Origin: Candidatus Acetothermia bacterium | Lineage (GTDB): Bacteria; Bipolaricaulota; Bipolaricaulia; Bipolaricaulales; Bipolaricaulaceae | Length of the DNA stretch: 10,723 nucleotides | NCBI GenBank assembly: GCA_011057175.1 | Contig: DSBZ01000223.1 | Span: 1 to 10,723, forward strand | Reading direction: 5' to 3' | Shown: in pieces, positions 1 to 8,483 of the stretch | Layout: the number at the start of each line of letters is the position of its first letter | Position numbering within the stretch: the stretch's first letter is position 1 | The notes under the pieces: generated by a model | Seen by the model: only the letters and a program-made list of their open reading frames with translations | What the model was told of the DNA's origin: nothing | Database searches by the model: none | Program-made: the position numbers and the translations under genes

Positions 1-87
1 CACCCCAAGCCCGTCGAGGACCATCCGGAAGAAGAGGGGGGAAGGCTTGGCCACGCCCATCCCCTCCGAGACGTGCTGCCAGCGGAA
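1..87 (-). pseudogene. HAD-superfamily hydrolase, internal fragment truncated at a junction
   Basis: The - strand from about 87 down to 1 is open and reads FRWQHVSEGMGVAKPSP, then LFFRMVLDGLGV. This matches the HAD-hydrolase region around motif III: the typical family pattern is yFd..v.SEe.GvaKPdp..F..aL..lGv, with the conserved Lys in GVAKP. HAD enzymes are mostly cytoplasmic phosphatases or dehalogenases; the substrate cannot be told from this piece. The rest of the gene, including the motif IV acidic residues, would lie beyond the left edge of the window. The N-terminal half, with the nucleophile Asp, should lie at positions above 87, but that DNA codes for Lhr helicase on the other strand. 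The gene is therefore cut at its 5' side by the same joint that truncates lhr. The call rests on about 29 residues, so the family is likely and the subfamily unknown. Confidence 0.55.
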
Positions 88-2520
88 GTGGCGAAGGAAC
101 GGCGGCGGGAGCTCGAAGAGAAGTTGAAGGCCGGGGAAATCCCGGCGATCGTGGCCACGGGGTCGCTCGAGCTGGGGATTGACATGGGCCTCGTGGACCT
201 CGTGTGCCAGGTTGAGTCTCCCCACGGCGTGGCGCGGGGGCTGCAGCGAGTGGGGCGGGCCGGGCACCTGTACCGGGCCCCGTCGCGGGGCCGCCTGCTG
301 CCCAAGACGCGGGGCGATCTCCTGGAGATGGCGGCCCTGGCCCGGGCGATGCGCCACACGGAGATCGCGGACGTTCGCATCCCCCGGGGGTGCCTGGACA
401 TCCTCGCCCAGCAGATTGTGGCGATCGTCGCCGGCGGGGAGATCCGGACGGACGATCTGCTCCGGCTCGTGCGCCGGGCGTACCCGTTCCACGATCTGCC
501 CCGGGACGCCCTTCAGGGCGTGGTGCGCATGCTGTCCGAGGCCGGGACCGCATGGGACCGGGTGCACGACATGCTCCATCCCCTTCCGGGGGGCCGCCGC
601 CTCGCCGTGATCTCCGGCGGGGCGATCCCCGACACCGGCCAGTACGGGGTGTACACCGAGGCCGGGGAACGGACCGGGGAGCTCGACGAGGAGTTCGTGT
701 ACGAGGCGCGGGTCGGCGAAACGCTCGTCCTCGGCACGAACCGGTGGCGAATCCTCGACATCACCCACGATTGGGTCGTGGTCGGGCCGGGGGAAGGTCC
801 GGCCAAGATCCCGTTCTGGAAGGGCGAGGCCTACAGACGGGAGGTCGGGCTGGGGAGGAAGGTCGGGGAACTGGCCGGGGAGATCGAGGCCCGGCTCGAC
901 GATCCACACCTCGTCGCCTGGCTCCAAGCGGAATGCGCGCTCGACCGCGCGGCGGCGGAGAATCTCGTGCGCTACGTGGGCGACCAGCACGAGCGCGCGG
1001 ATCTGCCCACCGACCGGACGCTCGTGATCGAGGGGTTCCCCGACGAGGCCGGCGGATCGCGCCTCGCGGTCCTCACCCCGTACGGGCGCCGGTTCCACCT
1101 TGCCCTGCGGCTAGCGATCCTCGCCCGGTTCCGCGAGGAGCTTGGAATTCAGCCCGATTCCCTCCACGGGAACAGCGGGATCCTGTTCCGGATCACCCAA
1201 GTGCCCTTCGACCGCGCCGTTCAGGTGATCCGAGCGATCCGCGCTGAGGATGTGGGGGGCCTCGTCCTCAAGGAACTGGCGAACTCGCCCCTGTTCGGCC
1301 TGCGGTTCCGGGAGAACGCGGGCCGGACGCTCCTTCTCCCCCGGGACCGGCCGGGGAGGCGGACGCCGCTGTGGCTGCGGAGGCTCACGGCCCGCGACCT
1401 TTTGGAGACGGCCCGGGCCCGCCCCGGGTTCCCAATCGTCACCGAGACGTACCGGGAGATCCTCGCCGACTTCCTACCGATGGGCGAACTGCGCACGTGG
1501 CTTCGAGCGGTGGATCACGAGGAAATCCAGGTCGCCGTGCGACGGGGCGTTGTCCCCTCGCCGTTCGCGGCGTCGCTCCTGTGGGAGTTCCAGGCTGCGT
1601 ACCTCTACCAGTGGGACAAGCCCAAACCGGGACCGCCGGCGGGACTGGCCGAGGAGGAGCTGGCTTCCTTCCACGGTCGAGACCTCGCGGAGTCGCTGGA
1701 CCTCAGCGTTGTGGAGCGGGTGGAGCGCGGACTCCGCGGGATCGGCGAGGGGCAAGCCCGCACCGCGGTCGAGCTCCTCGCCCACCTGCACCGCCTGGCG
1801 GACGTTACCTTAGACGAGGTCGCCCTCGTCGCATCCCCGGAGGCCCGTGCCGCCCTGCCCGATCTGCTTGGCGCCGGGACCCTGGTCCAGCTCGATCTGA
1901 CCGGGGCCGAGCCGCCGGAGCGGATCGTGCCCGGGGAGGACGCCCCGCTGTACCGGGCGGCCCAAGCGGAGGTGGTGCGCCGTCATGTGGGGAGCCGAGC
2001 CCTGGCCCGACGTTCCGATCTCCGACGGCGCTACCCGTTCCCCGAGCACGAAATCGAGTCCGCCCTGGATGCATCCCCCTTTGTGGCCGTGACGTGGCGC
2101 GGAGAGAAGGCCTGGACGCGGCGGGAGACCCCGGAGCGGTTGCGCCAACTCACCGGGGCCGAGGGCGTGGCCGCAGTCCTGACCCAGATCCAGGGGATCA
2201 CCGTCCCCTGGGCGCTGTGGGACAGGGAGATCCTGCCGACGTGGGTCGAGGGGTACCGCCCGGTCCTTGTCGAGGAACTTCTGCGGAGCGGGGAGTTCCT
2301 GTGGCTGGGCCGACCCCGATTAGGAAAAGACCTGACCGTGGCGTTCGCCGGGCGGGACGACCTCCCCTGGCTCGCCAAGGCCTATCCCCGGCCTGAGACG
2401 AACCTCCACCCCAATGGGGAGGCATTGGTAGAGCGGCTGACGGCGCGGGGGGCAAGCTTCCTCGTGGAGATCGCCGGCGACCTCGGGCGCCCCGCGACCC
2501 GGTGCGCGGCGCTGCTGTAG
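73..2520 (+). pseudogene. lhr: Lhr-family ATP-dependent helicase, 5'-truncated and stopped early
   Basis: This is a remnant of a large superfamily 2 DNA helicase of the Lhr family, which acts in DNA repair. It holds the end of the second RecA domain: motif V as VATGSLELGIDMG (about 151-189) and motif VI as QRVGRAGH (244-267). The Lhr-typical continuation follows, with CLDILAQQIVAIVA, the winged-helix region, and the beta-barrel signature from GGAIPDTGQYGVY to GELDEEFVYEARVG. Motifs Q, I, Ia, II, III and IV are missing, so this product cannot hydrolyse ATP. The frame is open to position 1, but similarity starts only near 88, so the GTG at 73 is just the first possible start and has no family support. 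The frame ends at TAG 2518-2520. The reading continues as Lhr (DLARTGLVTND) after that TAG and then in another frame to 3272. No promoter was seen upstream. Confidence 0.85.
84..91. other. rearrangement (or assembly) junction between HAD and lhr remnants
   Basis: HAD similarity on the - strand runs up to about 87. Lhr similarity on the + strand starts at about 88 with VAKERRRELEEKLKAGE. In Lhr proteins this stretch follows directly after HHGS, but here the four preceding residues are LPAE, and nothing further upstream looks like helicase. The two similarities abut almost without overlap. A single deletion between two divergent neighbours, or a chimeric contig, would each give this picture. 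The exact base cannot be fixed by eye. Confidence 0.5.
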
Positions 2521-3272
2521 GACCTCGCCCGGACCGGGCTCGTCACGAACGACGGCCTGGCCCGCTCCAGGCCGGCCCTCCGCCCGTCAAGTCCGGCAAG
2601 ACCAGGATCTGGCAGGGTGGAAGCGGCCGGTGGTCCCTCGTCCCGTCCCCGTCCCAGTCTCCTGGCGAGGAAGAGCTACCGGCGCTGGTGCGCCTGCTTC
2701 TCGCCCGATACGGCATCGTATCCCGCCAGATCCTGGCTCTGGACGGGGCAGCCGTGGCGTGGGGCACGCCCTACCCCGTCCTCACCCGGATGGAGTGGCG
2801 GGGCGAGCTCGCCCGTGGCCTGTTCGTGGAGGGACTGGCCGGGGCCCAGTTCGCCCGGGAGGAGACGCTGAGCGGGTTGGAGCACGGTGAATCGGGGTGG
2901 ACCCTCCTCTCGACGACCGATCCGGCGGTGGTGTACGGCGCAGGGGCTCCGTTCCCCGTGACCCACCCCACCGACCCGGAGTGGCGCCTCCGCCGCGGGC
3001 CGGGGAGCTTCCTCGTGTTACAGGGCGGCCTCCCGCTGCTCGCCATCGAGGGATGGGGGGAGCGGCTCACCGCGCTGACCGACCTCGCGTCCGAAGAACT
3101 ACAGCAGGGACTGGCGCTGCTTCCCAGGCTCGTCGTAGGGCCGCTGCGCCGGCTGACCGTGCACTCGTGGAACGGAGCGCCGGTGATGGAGAGCCCGATC
3201 GAGGGGATGCTGCGCGACCTCGGGTTCCAGCGTGGTCCGGATGCCCTGATCCTGTACCGCCGGTACGGCTGA
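2502..3272 (+). pseudogene. lhr: Lhr-family helicase, C-terminal domain fragment in shifted frame
   Basis: This frame carries the Lhr C-terminal domain. Recognisable family signatures are GRWSLVPSP, the helix-turn-helix-like stretch RYGIVSRQIL, LFVEGLAGAQFA (family RGYFVEGLGGAQFA), LSTTDPAVVYGAGAPFP (family TDPAN.YG...WP), and the end LRRLTVHSWNGAPV followed by LGFQRGPDALILYRRYG. Family similarity in this frame begins near 2562. The 5' codons from the GTG at 2502 overlap the end of the preceding piece and are out-of-frame noise. Between 2521 and about 2561 the similarity is in the frame of the preceding piece (DLARTGLVTNDGLA), so one base is missing near 2560-2563. The fragment is 256 residues from the nominal GTG and would not fold as an independent helicase. 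It ends in TGA, 39 bp before the convergent oxidoreductase gene. Confidence 0.85.
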
Positions 3273-3311
3273 CCCTGACGGCCCGCCCGGCCCCCCACCG
3301 GCACGATCTCT

Positions 3312-4445
3312 CTACAAGGGCTCCCCGCTCGTCGGGAAGGCGTCGGTGATCCGGGGGATCGAGGTCCAGGCGGCGCCGGCATGGGTCGCCGCCCACGCCA
3401 CCGCCAGGCTGGCGAGAGCATCGGCCGGGGTCACCTCCGGCGACCGTCCCTCCCGAATCGCTCCCACCAGGTCCCGTAGACTGGCCTGCACGGCCCGCCT
3501 GTACTCGCCCTGGCGGTCGGGCGCCTCAATCCTGGCCTTGACCTCGATCTCCGGGCCATCCCCGGTCCGCACCACGAGCTGGGCACCAACCAGGGCCTGC
3601 AGGGCCGCCACCCCCGCCTCATCCACAAGGCCGAAGAGCTCAAGCCGCGTGGGGATCCACCCCTCGAGCACGACCTCGCCCCGGGAGAGGCTGATCCCCA
3701 TCGTCGTCCGTTCGATGCACCGCGGCCGGCTGAAGCCGTGGTAGAAGGTGGCCAGGACCCCTTCTTGGTACCGGACGACGGCCCAGGCCCGATCCACGCG
3801 GCCGTCGGGCCGTCGCTGGTCCCCACCGGCCACGCCGTCGGGCAGTGCCCCCACCAGTTGGTTCACCAGGTCGAAGAAGTGCACCCCGTGCTCCACGTAA
3901 ATCCCTCCGCTTTGGCTGCGATCCCAAAACCAGTGTCCGGGCGGGAGCCCGTCGTCGGTAGCCAGGTTCACCAGCCACACGTGCTGAAGGTCCCCCAATG
4001 CCTGGCTGCGCACCATCTCGCGGGCCAGCCGATGTAGCGGGTGGTGGCGGAGCACGTAGTTCACCCTCAGCTTGACCCCCGCTTCCTGGGATGCCCGGAC
4101 TGCGCGTCCCGCCTCCTCTAGCGACGTGGCGAGGGGCTTTTCCACCAGCGCGTGCTTTCCGGCGCGGGCCGCATCGCAGACCTGCGGGCCATGAAGGCAC
4201 GGTGGGGTGCTGATAACCACAATCGCAACGTCAGGATCCTCCAACAGGGACCCATAGTCCGCGTACACCCGCGCCCCCGGTGGGGCAAGGGTTCGGGCCC
4301 GGGCCACGTCCGGATCGGCCACGGCCACCACCTTCACTTCCGACAGCGCCTGGTAGGTGGGAAGGCAGAACGCGGTGAACCGGCCGGCCCCCACCACCCC
4401 TAGCCCGAGCGGCGCGCCCAACCCGGTTCCCTTCGGTTCAACCAT
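3312..4445 (-). CDS. Gfo/Idh/MocA-family NAD(P)-dependent oxidoreductase
   Basis: Probable cytoplasmic sugar or glycoside dehydrogenase of 377 residues, a normal family length. The N-terminal Rossmann domain has GVVGAGRF at residues 16-23 and an acidic residue after the second strand (VAVADPD, 41-46). The family hallmark VEKP is at 101-104. The C-terminal alpha/beta domain has [13 protein letters not shown] (180-192), the usual GG...D/E.G.H..D motif, where His189 is the likely catalytic residue. There is no signal peptide. The ATG at 4445 overlaps the end of the GH130 gene by 8 bp, which suggests translational coupling, and this is the last gene of the operon. The family oxidises or reduces hydroxyls on sugars, inositols and glycosides; some members (GH109 and 3-keto-glycoside routes) break glycosidic bonds by transient oxidation. 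The context suggests a product of oligosaccharide import as substrate, but the sequence does not reveal which. Confidence 0.9.
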   Translation of the reverse strand: MVEPKGTGLGAPLGLGVVGAGRFTAFCLPTYQALSEVKVVAVADPDVARARTLAPPGARVYADYGSLLEDPDVAIVVISTPPCLHGPQVCDAARAGKHALVEKPLATSLEEAGRAVRASQEAGVKLRVNYVLRHHPLHRLAREMVRSQALGDLQHVWLVNLATDDGLPPGHWFWDRSQSGGIYVEHGVHFFDLVNQLVGALPDGVAGGDQRRPDGRVDRAWAVVRYQEGVLATFYHGFSRPRCIERTTMGISLSRGEVVLEGWIPTRLELFGLVDEAGVAALQALVGAQLVVRTGDGPEIEVKARIEAPDRQGEYRRAVQASLRDLVGAIREGRSPEVTPADALASLAVAWAATHAGAAWTSIPRITDAFPTSGEPL

Positions 4446-5355
4446 GGCGCGCGTAGCCCACCAATTCGGCCAAGGAGGCGGTGGCGAGGCCGATCACGTG
4501 ATCGGCCCCCCCGTAGTACACGTAGACCGTACCTCCCACCACCACGCTCCCGTTGCTGAACACCACGTTGGGCGTGTCACCGCGTAGCTCCCAGATCTCC
4601 TCCGGCCAGAAGATGGGCTCTCGGGGCCGATGGATTACCTTGCTGGGATCATCAAGGTCCAACAGGGCCACCCCGAACCGGTACACGTGGTCGCGATCGT
4701 AGGCGTGGTAGAGGCAGAGCCACCCGTGCTCGGTCTCTATGGGAACGCCGTTGGCCCCGACACAGGCGTTGTCCCACCAGTTATCCTCGCGAGGCCCGAA
4801 GATCGGGCGCATGTCCTCTTCGGGCCAGGTCACAAGGTCGTCGGAGTAGGCCAGCCATACCCGGGGCCGACGGCGGTGGAGGAGGGCATAGCGCCCGTTG
4901 ATGCGTCGGGGGAACAGCACGTGATCCTTGTTGTCCTCCCCTCGTACCACGGGACCGATCCGCTCCCAACTGATCAGGTTTTGGCTGCAGGCGATCATCG
5001 GGGTGATGGATCCGCCGGCCACGGTCGGGTCCCCAGCAGTATGGCCGAAAGCGGTATAGGTCATGTAGAACACGCCTTCGATCTCTACCACTCGGGGGTC
5101 TTCCACTCCGAGGGCGTCGGCGGGCCCGGCTGGCGAAAGCACCGGACAGCGAAGGCGGTTCCACCGCACGCCGTCCTCGCTGACTGCATAGCCGATGCGG
5201 CTGATCCAGTCCAACCCTTGGGCCCGGTAGTGCATGTGGAACAGCCCGCGATAGTGGAGGACCGATGGGTTGAACACGTTGTAGCACTCCCAGCCCGACG
5301 TCGGGTCCGGAGCCATGATCGGCTCGTGTGCATGCCTTTGGAGACGAAATCCCAT
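4438..5355 (-). CDS. GH130-family beta-mannoside phosphorylase or hydrolase
   Basis: Cytoplasmic five-bladed beta-propeller enzyme of 305 residues, with no signal peptide. GH130 signatures, counted from this ATG, are [12 protein letters not shown] (26-37), [11 protein letters not shown] (55-65), GVEDPR (83-88) with Asp86 as the likely general acid, YMTYTAFG (97-104), [19 protein letters not shown] (146-164), [12 protein letters not shown] (166-177), GWLCLYHA (211-218) and the terminal [12 protein letters not shown] (280-291). GH130 enzymes phosphorolyse beta-1,4- or beta-1,2-mannosides to mannose 1-phosphate, and some subgroups hydrolyse instead. The Arg-rich HRRRP is compatible with phosphate binding, but I cannot settle which activity applies. 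I chose the ATG at 5355 over the GTG at 5391 because it has a GAGGGGG ribosome binding site (5361-5367) and family similarity starts right after it. The ribosome binding site overlaps the TGA of the upstream permease gene. Coupled expression with the transporter implies action on imported oligosaccharide. Confidence 0.88.
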   Translation of the reverse strand: MGFRLQRHAHEPIMAPDPTSGWECYNVFNPSVLHYRGLFHMHYRAQGLDWISRIGYAVSEDGVRWNRLRCPVLSPAGPADALGVEDPRVVEIEGVFYMTYTAFGHTAGDPTVAGGSITPMIACSQNLISWERIGPVVRGEDNKDHVLFPRRINGRYALLHRRRPRVWLAYSDDLVTWPEEDMRPIFGPREDNWWDNACVGANGVPIETEHGWLCLYHAYDRDHVYRFGVALLDLDDPSKVIHRPREPIFWPEEIWELRGDTPNVVFSNGSVVVGGTVYVYYGGADHVIGLATASLAELVGYARHG

Positions 5356-5360
5356 GCCTA

Positions 5361-5367
5361 CCCCCTC
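5361..5367 (-). promoter_or_regulatory. ribosome binding site deciding the GH130 start
   Basis: GAGGGGG lies 5 nt upstream of the ATG at 5355 on the - strand and shares bases with the TGA of the upstream permease gene. It favours ATG 5355 over the upstream in-frame GTG at 5391. The layout is typical of coupled genes in one transcript. Confidence 0.6.
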
Positions 5368-6265
5368 ACGATGAGATGATGAGCGAGACACCCTTCACGA
5401 ACTTTCGGCTGAAGATGATGAACAGGAGCAAGATCGGGAAGGTCAGCAGTACCGCGGCCGCGTACAGCGGGCCAGGATAGCCCCCGTACGGGCCGAACAT
5501 CGTGGCTAGAAGCACGTTCAACGTTCGCTTCATAGGATCCCTGATCACGATCATGTCCCATAGAAGATCGATCCACCGCTCCATGAACAGGAACAGGAAG
5601 ATGATCATGGTGATGGATCGGGCCATGGGGACCATGATCTGGAAGATGATCCTTAGCTCCCCCGCACCGTCGAGCCGTGCCGCCTCGATGAGCTCCTTGG
5701 GCACGGAGCGGAAGAAGTTCGTGTACATGAAGATGGCCCATGTGCTCACGAGCCCGGGGATGATCATCGCCCAGTACGTGTCGTACAGGCCGAGGCTGCG
5801 AATGAGGAGGAACGTGGGCACGAGGAGGATGATCCCGGGGTAGAACATCTGGAACATGATGAAGTCGTGGATCCTCCGCCGTCCTCGGAATGGGAGCACG
5901 GACAGGGCATAGCCCACCAACGCCGCCGTCAGCACCCGGCTTAGGGTGACGACGGTCGTGACGAGGGCGCTGTTGCCCAGTGCCCGCAGCCAAGGTTGAG
6001 CGATTGCGAACGCCCCGCCTGTGAGCAGCCACTTGTAGGAACGCAGCGTGAACGAAGAGGGCACGAATACCCGGTTCACCTCCGTCCAGGGCGCCAGCGA
6101 CTGAGCCAGCATGTACAGATATGGCACGACCATGAGAAACAGGATCGGCGTGGCCACCGAGTACAACATCCAGGTCTTCGCCTGGCCGCGAAGCCTGTAC
6201 CGACGCGCCATCTTGGACGAACGGCGCACCATATTATTCATCACCGCATGATCACTTGAAGCCAC
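5366..6265 (-). CDS. sugar ABC transporter permease, MalG/UgpE type (CUT1)
   Basis: Inner-membrane permease, the second of the pair, of 299 residues from the GTG at 6265. A basic cytoplasmic N-terminus ([15 protein letters not shown]) leads to a first membrane segment at about 32-54. Further hydrophobic segments lie at about 98-122, 136-158, 163-184, 216-236 and in the C-terminal 30 residues, giving the six expected for CUT1. The EAA loop that docks the ATPase is [20 protein letters not shown] (194-213). The GTG at 6265 overlaps the upstream permease gene by 14 bp and has a run of six G about 6 nt upstream. The ATGs at 6241 and 6232 are possible alternatives and would shorten only the tail. 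With the neighbouring permease it forms the channel for a sugar or oligosaccharide. No ATPase gene is present here. Confidence 0.92.
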   Translation of the reverse strand: MASSDHAVMNNMVRRSSKMARRYRLRGQAKTWMLYSVATPILFLMVVPYLYMLAQSLAPWTEVNRVFVPSSFTLRSYKWLLTGGAFAIAQPWLRALGNSALVTTVVTLSRVLTAALVGYALSVLPFRGRRRIHDFIMFQMFYPGIILLVPTFLLIRSLGLYDTYWAMIIPGLVSTWAIFMYTNFFRSVPKELIEAARLDGAGELRIIFQIMVPMARSITMIIFLFLFMERWIDLLWDMIVIRDPMKRTLNVLLATMFGPYGGYPGPLYAAAVLLTFPILLLFIIFSRKFVKGVSLIISS

Positions 6266-7130
6266 GTCGTGCCCCCCACGATTCAGCCAGCCGCCTGATG
6301 ATGAGGATCGTGACGAACGTGACCACGGCGTTGATCAGCGCCACGGTGGCCCCATAGCCGGCGCGGAACCGCTCGAAGGCCTGGTAGTAGATCTCAAGTT
6401 GCCAGGTATGTGTGGCCAGGGCCGGCCCTCCACCTGTGAGGACGTACGGCTCGGTGAAGATCCCGAGCGTGATCCCGACTGCCAAGACAAGAACTGTGTA
6501 GAACGCCGGGTACAAGAGCGGCAACGTGATCCGCCGGAACTGCGTGAACGCCCCGGCCCCATCCAGGGCTGCTGCTTCATAGAGCTCCCGAGGGATGGCC
6601 TGCAGACCAGCGACGAAGATCAGGGCGTAGTACCCGGAGAGCTTCCACACGATCATCCCACTGATGACCAAGACGGCCCAGAAAGGGTCCCTCAGCCAGC
6701 GGGGGGAAGTGCCAAACACGTTCCGCAGGAACTCGTTCACTGGGCTTCCGTAGGACAAGATGCCCTGGATGACCAAGCCGATCGCTACGCCTGATGCCAA
6801 GTACGGCAGGAAGAATCCCACGGCGAACAGCTCCTTGAGCCGCGGAATGTGGTGGATGATGAGAGCTAGGCCAATGGAGGCGACCATCACGCTGGGGATG
6901 ATGATACCCATGAACTTGTACGTGACGAGCATTGCGTTCCACACCCGCGGGCTGGTCAGCGCCTCGCCGAAGTTGGCCAGTCCCACGAACTCCCGCTCAG
7001 GGGTGATCAAGTTCCACCTAAAGAAGAGGAGCGACAGGCTCCACACAAGCGGGATCAGGAAAAAGATCGCCGCGGAAAGCAAATAGGGGCTGGCCAGCAG
7101 CCAGCCCCCCAGTTCCCTTCGCAGTTTCAC
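6252..7130 (-). CDS. sugar ABC transporter permease, MalF/UgpA type (CUT1)
   Basis: Inner-membrane permease of 292 residues, the first of the pair. Membrane segments are visible at about 10-35, 70-92, 104-125, 152-175, 207-228 and 262-279. The EAA loop is EAAALDGAGAFTQFRRITLP (185-204). The phrase TEPYVLTGGGPALATHTW (226-243) is typical of the UgpA/MalF type. The start is a GTG at 7130, 12 bp after the stop of the binding-protein gene, with only a weak ribosome binding site. Translation may therefore depend on coupling to the gene before it. The order of binding protein, MalF type, MalG type is the standard CUT1 order. The transported sugar is inferred from the context (GH130), not from this sequence. 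Confidence 0.93.
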   Translation of the reverse strand: MKLRRELGGWLLASPYLLSAAIFFLIPLVWSLSLLFFRWNLITPEREFVGLANFGEALTSPRVWNAMLVTYKFMGIIIPSVMVASIGLALIIHHIPRLKELFAVGFFLPYLASGVAIGLVIQGILSYGSPVNEFLRNVFGTSPRWLRDPFWAVLVISGMIVWKLSGYYALIFVAGLQAIPRELYEAAALDGAGAFTQFRRITLPLLYPAFYTVLVLAVGITLGIFTEPYVLTGGGPALATHTWQLEIYYQAFERFRAGYGATVALINAVVTFVTILIIRRLAESWGARRGFK

Positions 7131-7142
7131 GGCTGATCCGTC

Positions 7143-8429
7143 TTACTTTTTGATGATCTTCTCCGCCAGCATCTTCCACGTGTCCCACGCTGCCTCCGGC
7201 GTGAGCTCACCGGTGATCGTGGGGTAGATGGCCTCAGCCCCCAGCACGCGTTTGAGCTCAACGTACTCCTTGTGCACAAACGGGGGCACAGCGTACGGGA
7301 TGTTCTCCGCGTATGAGACAAGCGCGGGGTACTTCTTGAAGAATGCGGCGAACAATTCGTTCACAGCAACATCGTCACGGGCCGGCGGCATTGTGGTGAT
7401 CTCCAGCCAGCGCAGGTCATTCTCGGGCTTGGAGTACACCCACCCGATGAAGTCCCACATTGCCTGGCGCTGCTCGGGCGTAGCTTGAGTGTAGAACACG
7501 ATCCCCTTGGCATCGGCGAACGTCTTGGCCGGCTCGTCCGCTGGCCACCAGTCAGGTACCGGCGGCGGGGTGAGGACGAAGTGCTCCCCGTACTTGAGCT
7601 CGGGGTACATCTCCGCCCAGAACGGGAACGTCCACGGCCCGAGGATCGCCATGATCGTGTGCCCTTCCTCAAGCGAGTAGGGCAGGGCCTCGGTGACGAG
7701 GAGCTTCTTCTCCACCATCTGCCGGAGGAAGCGCAGCACCTCCACCGCCGCCCGATCGTCAGCGGTGATCACCTCGCCAGTGATCAACTGTTGCCCTCCG
7801 CTGGCAGGGTAGTACAGCGGGAAGAAGTCAAACCACCGCTGCCACCAAGTGGGAACCTCCAGCTCCCCCCTCACCCACAAGAACTTCTTTGGGTAGCGGG
7901 CCTTGAGCTTTTCTCCCACCTCCAGGACCTCGCTGTAGGTGCGGGGTGGGCGGTCGTAGCCGAGCTCGCGCAGGATATCGATGCGCCAGGCGAACAGCAT
8001 CGCGTTCGAGTACACGGGCAGGACGTAGTAGTGGCCATCGGCGAACCGCCAGCCCTGGATGGTGAGCTCCATGTTGCGGGCGCGGACGAAATCCTCCCAG
8101 CCCGGAAGCGTATCCAGGGGGACGATCGCCCCGGCCCGGGCCATCTCCCCGCCGAACCCGATAAAGATGTTCTCAGAGGCGGTGGGAGCTACACCGCCCG
8201 CAATCGCCGCGAGGATCCCGGCCTCCGAGGTGGGCGCCTCCGGCATCTGGCGCACCGTAATGCGTACCCCTGGATGTACAGCCATGTACGCCTCCGCCAT
8301 CTGCTTCCAGAACACCTCCTGTGGAGGATTGGGGGCCGCCCAGAACGTGATGTCCACCGTGCCTTGGGCCAACCCTGCTCCTCCTACGGTCAAAATTAAG
8401 CCAACCAAGAGCCACTTAGCATTGCGCAT
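7143..8429 (-). CDS. sugar ABC transporter solute-binding protein (family 1)
   Basis: Extracytoplasmic binding protein of 428 residues that delivers a sugar or oligosaccharide to the two permeases. A Sec signal peptide is clear: Lys5, a hydrophobic core (WLLVGLILTVGGAGL), and a likely cleavage after GLA at residue 21. There is no lipobox Cys, so the protein is probably free in a periplasm. The mature part begins TVDITFWAAPNPPQEVFW, as in family 1 binding proteins, and has many surface aromatic residues (for example EVPTWWQRWFDFFPLYYP and PVPDWWPADEP). That fits stacking against sugar rings. The ATG at 8429 has the best ribosome binding site of the window, AAGGAGG with a 7-nt spacer. This is usual for the binding protein, which is needed in excess over the permeases. 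The gene follows the secreted-protein gene by 54 bp. Confidence 0.93.
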   Translation of the reverse strand: MRNAKWLLVGLILTVGGAGLAQGTVDITFWAAPNPPQEVFWKQMAEAYMAVHPGVRITVRQMPEAPTSEAGILAAIAGGVAPTASENIFIGFGGEMARAGAIVPLDTLPGWEDFVRARNMELTIQGWRFADGHYYVLPVYSNAMLFAWRIDILRELGYDRPPRTYSEVLEVGEKLKARYPKKFLWVRGELEVPTWWQRWFDFFPLYYPASGGQQLITGEVITADDRAAVEVLRFLRQMVEKKLLVTEALPYSLEEGHTIMAILGPWTFPFWAEMYPELKYGEHFVLTPPPVPDWWPADEPAKTFADAKGIVFYTQATPEQRQAMWDFIGWVYSKPENDLRWLEITTMPPARDDVAVNELFAAFFKKYPALVSYAENIPYAVPPFVHKEYVELKRVLGAEAIYPTITGELTPEAAWDTWKMLAEKIIKK

Positions 8430-8436
8430 GTTCCAC

Positions 8437-8443
8437 CCTCCTT
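8437..8443 (-). promoter_or_regulatory. strong ribosome binding site of the solute-binding protein gene
   Basis: AAGGAGG on the - strand, 7 nt before the ATG at 8429, is a near-perfect anti-SD match and fixes the start. It is much stronger than the sites of the following permeases. Just upstream lie two copies of a CACGAGTRAAG unit. Confidence 0.8.
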
Positions 8444-8483
8444 ACTCGTGTCTTCACTCGTGCCTTCACGGGGCACTTCCAGG

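Noticed and set aside
73..75. GTG at 73 as the true start of a short Lhr-like protein
   Set aside because: The frame is open to the window edge, family similarity begins only near 88, and a protein starting here would lack all ATP-binding motifs.
1371..2396. 341-residue open frame on the + strand inside lhr
   Set aside because: The Pro/Arg/Gly-rich translation is typical of a shifted frame in GC-rich DNA; the Lhr frame over the same bases matches its family.
2518..2520. UAG read through or recoded as an amino acid (for example pyrrolysine)
   Set aside because: A frameshift about 40 bp later and the missing helicase half make gene decay the simpler reading. No recoding element was seen and other genes in the window end normally, including one with TAG.
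3273..3311. Shared terminator between the convergent lhr remnant and the oxidoreductase gene
   Set aside because: The 39-bp gap is C-rich but I find no convincing stem or T run.
5356..5391. Longer GH130 start (GTG 5391)
   Set aside because: The extra 12 residues ([12 protein letters not shown]) show no family similarity and lie over the end of the permease gene. The ATG at 5355 has its own ribosome binding site.
7485..8399. 304-residue open frame on the + strand opposite the binding-protein gene
   Set aside because: It is a GC-rich antisense shadow with His/Arg/Pro/Gly-heavy composition and no recognisable motif. The - strand gene has a signal peptide, a strong ribosome binding site and family features.
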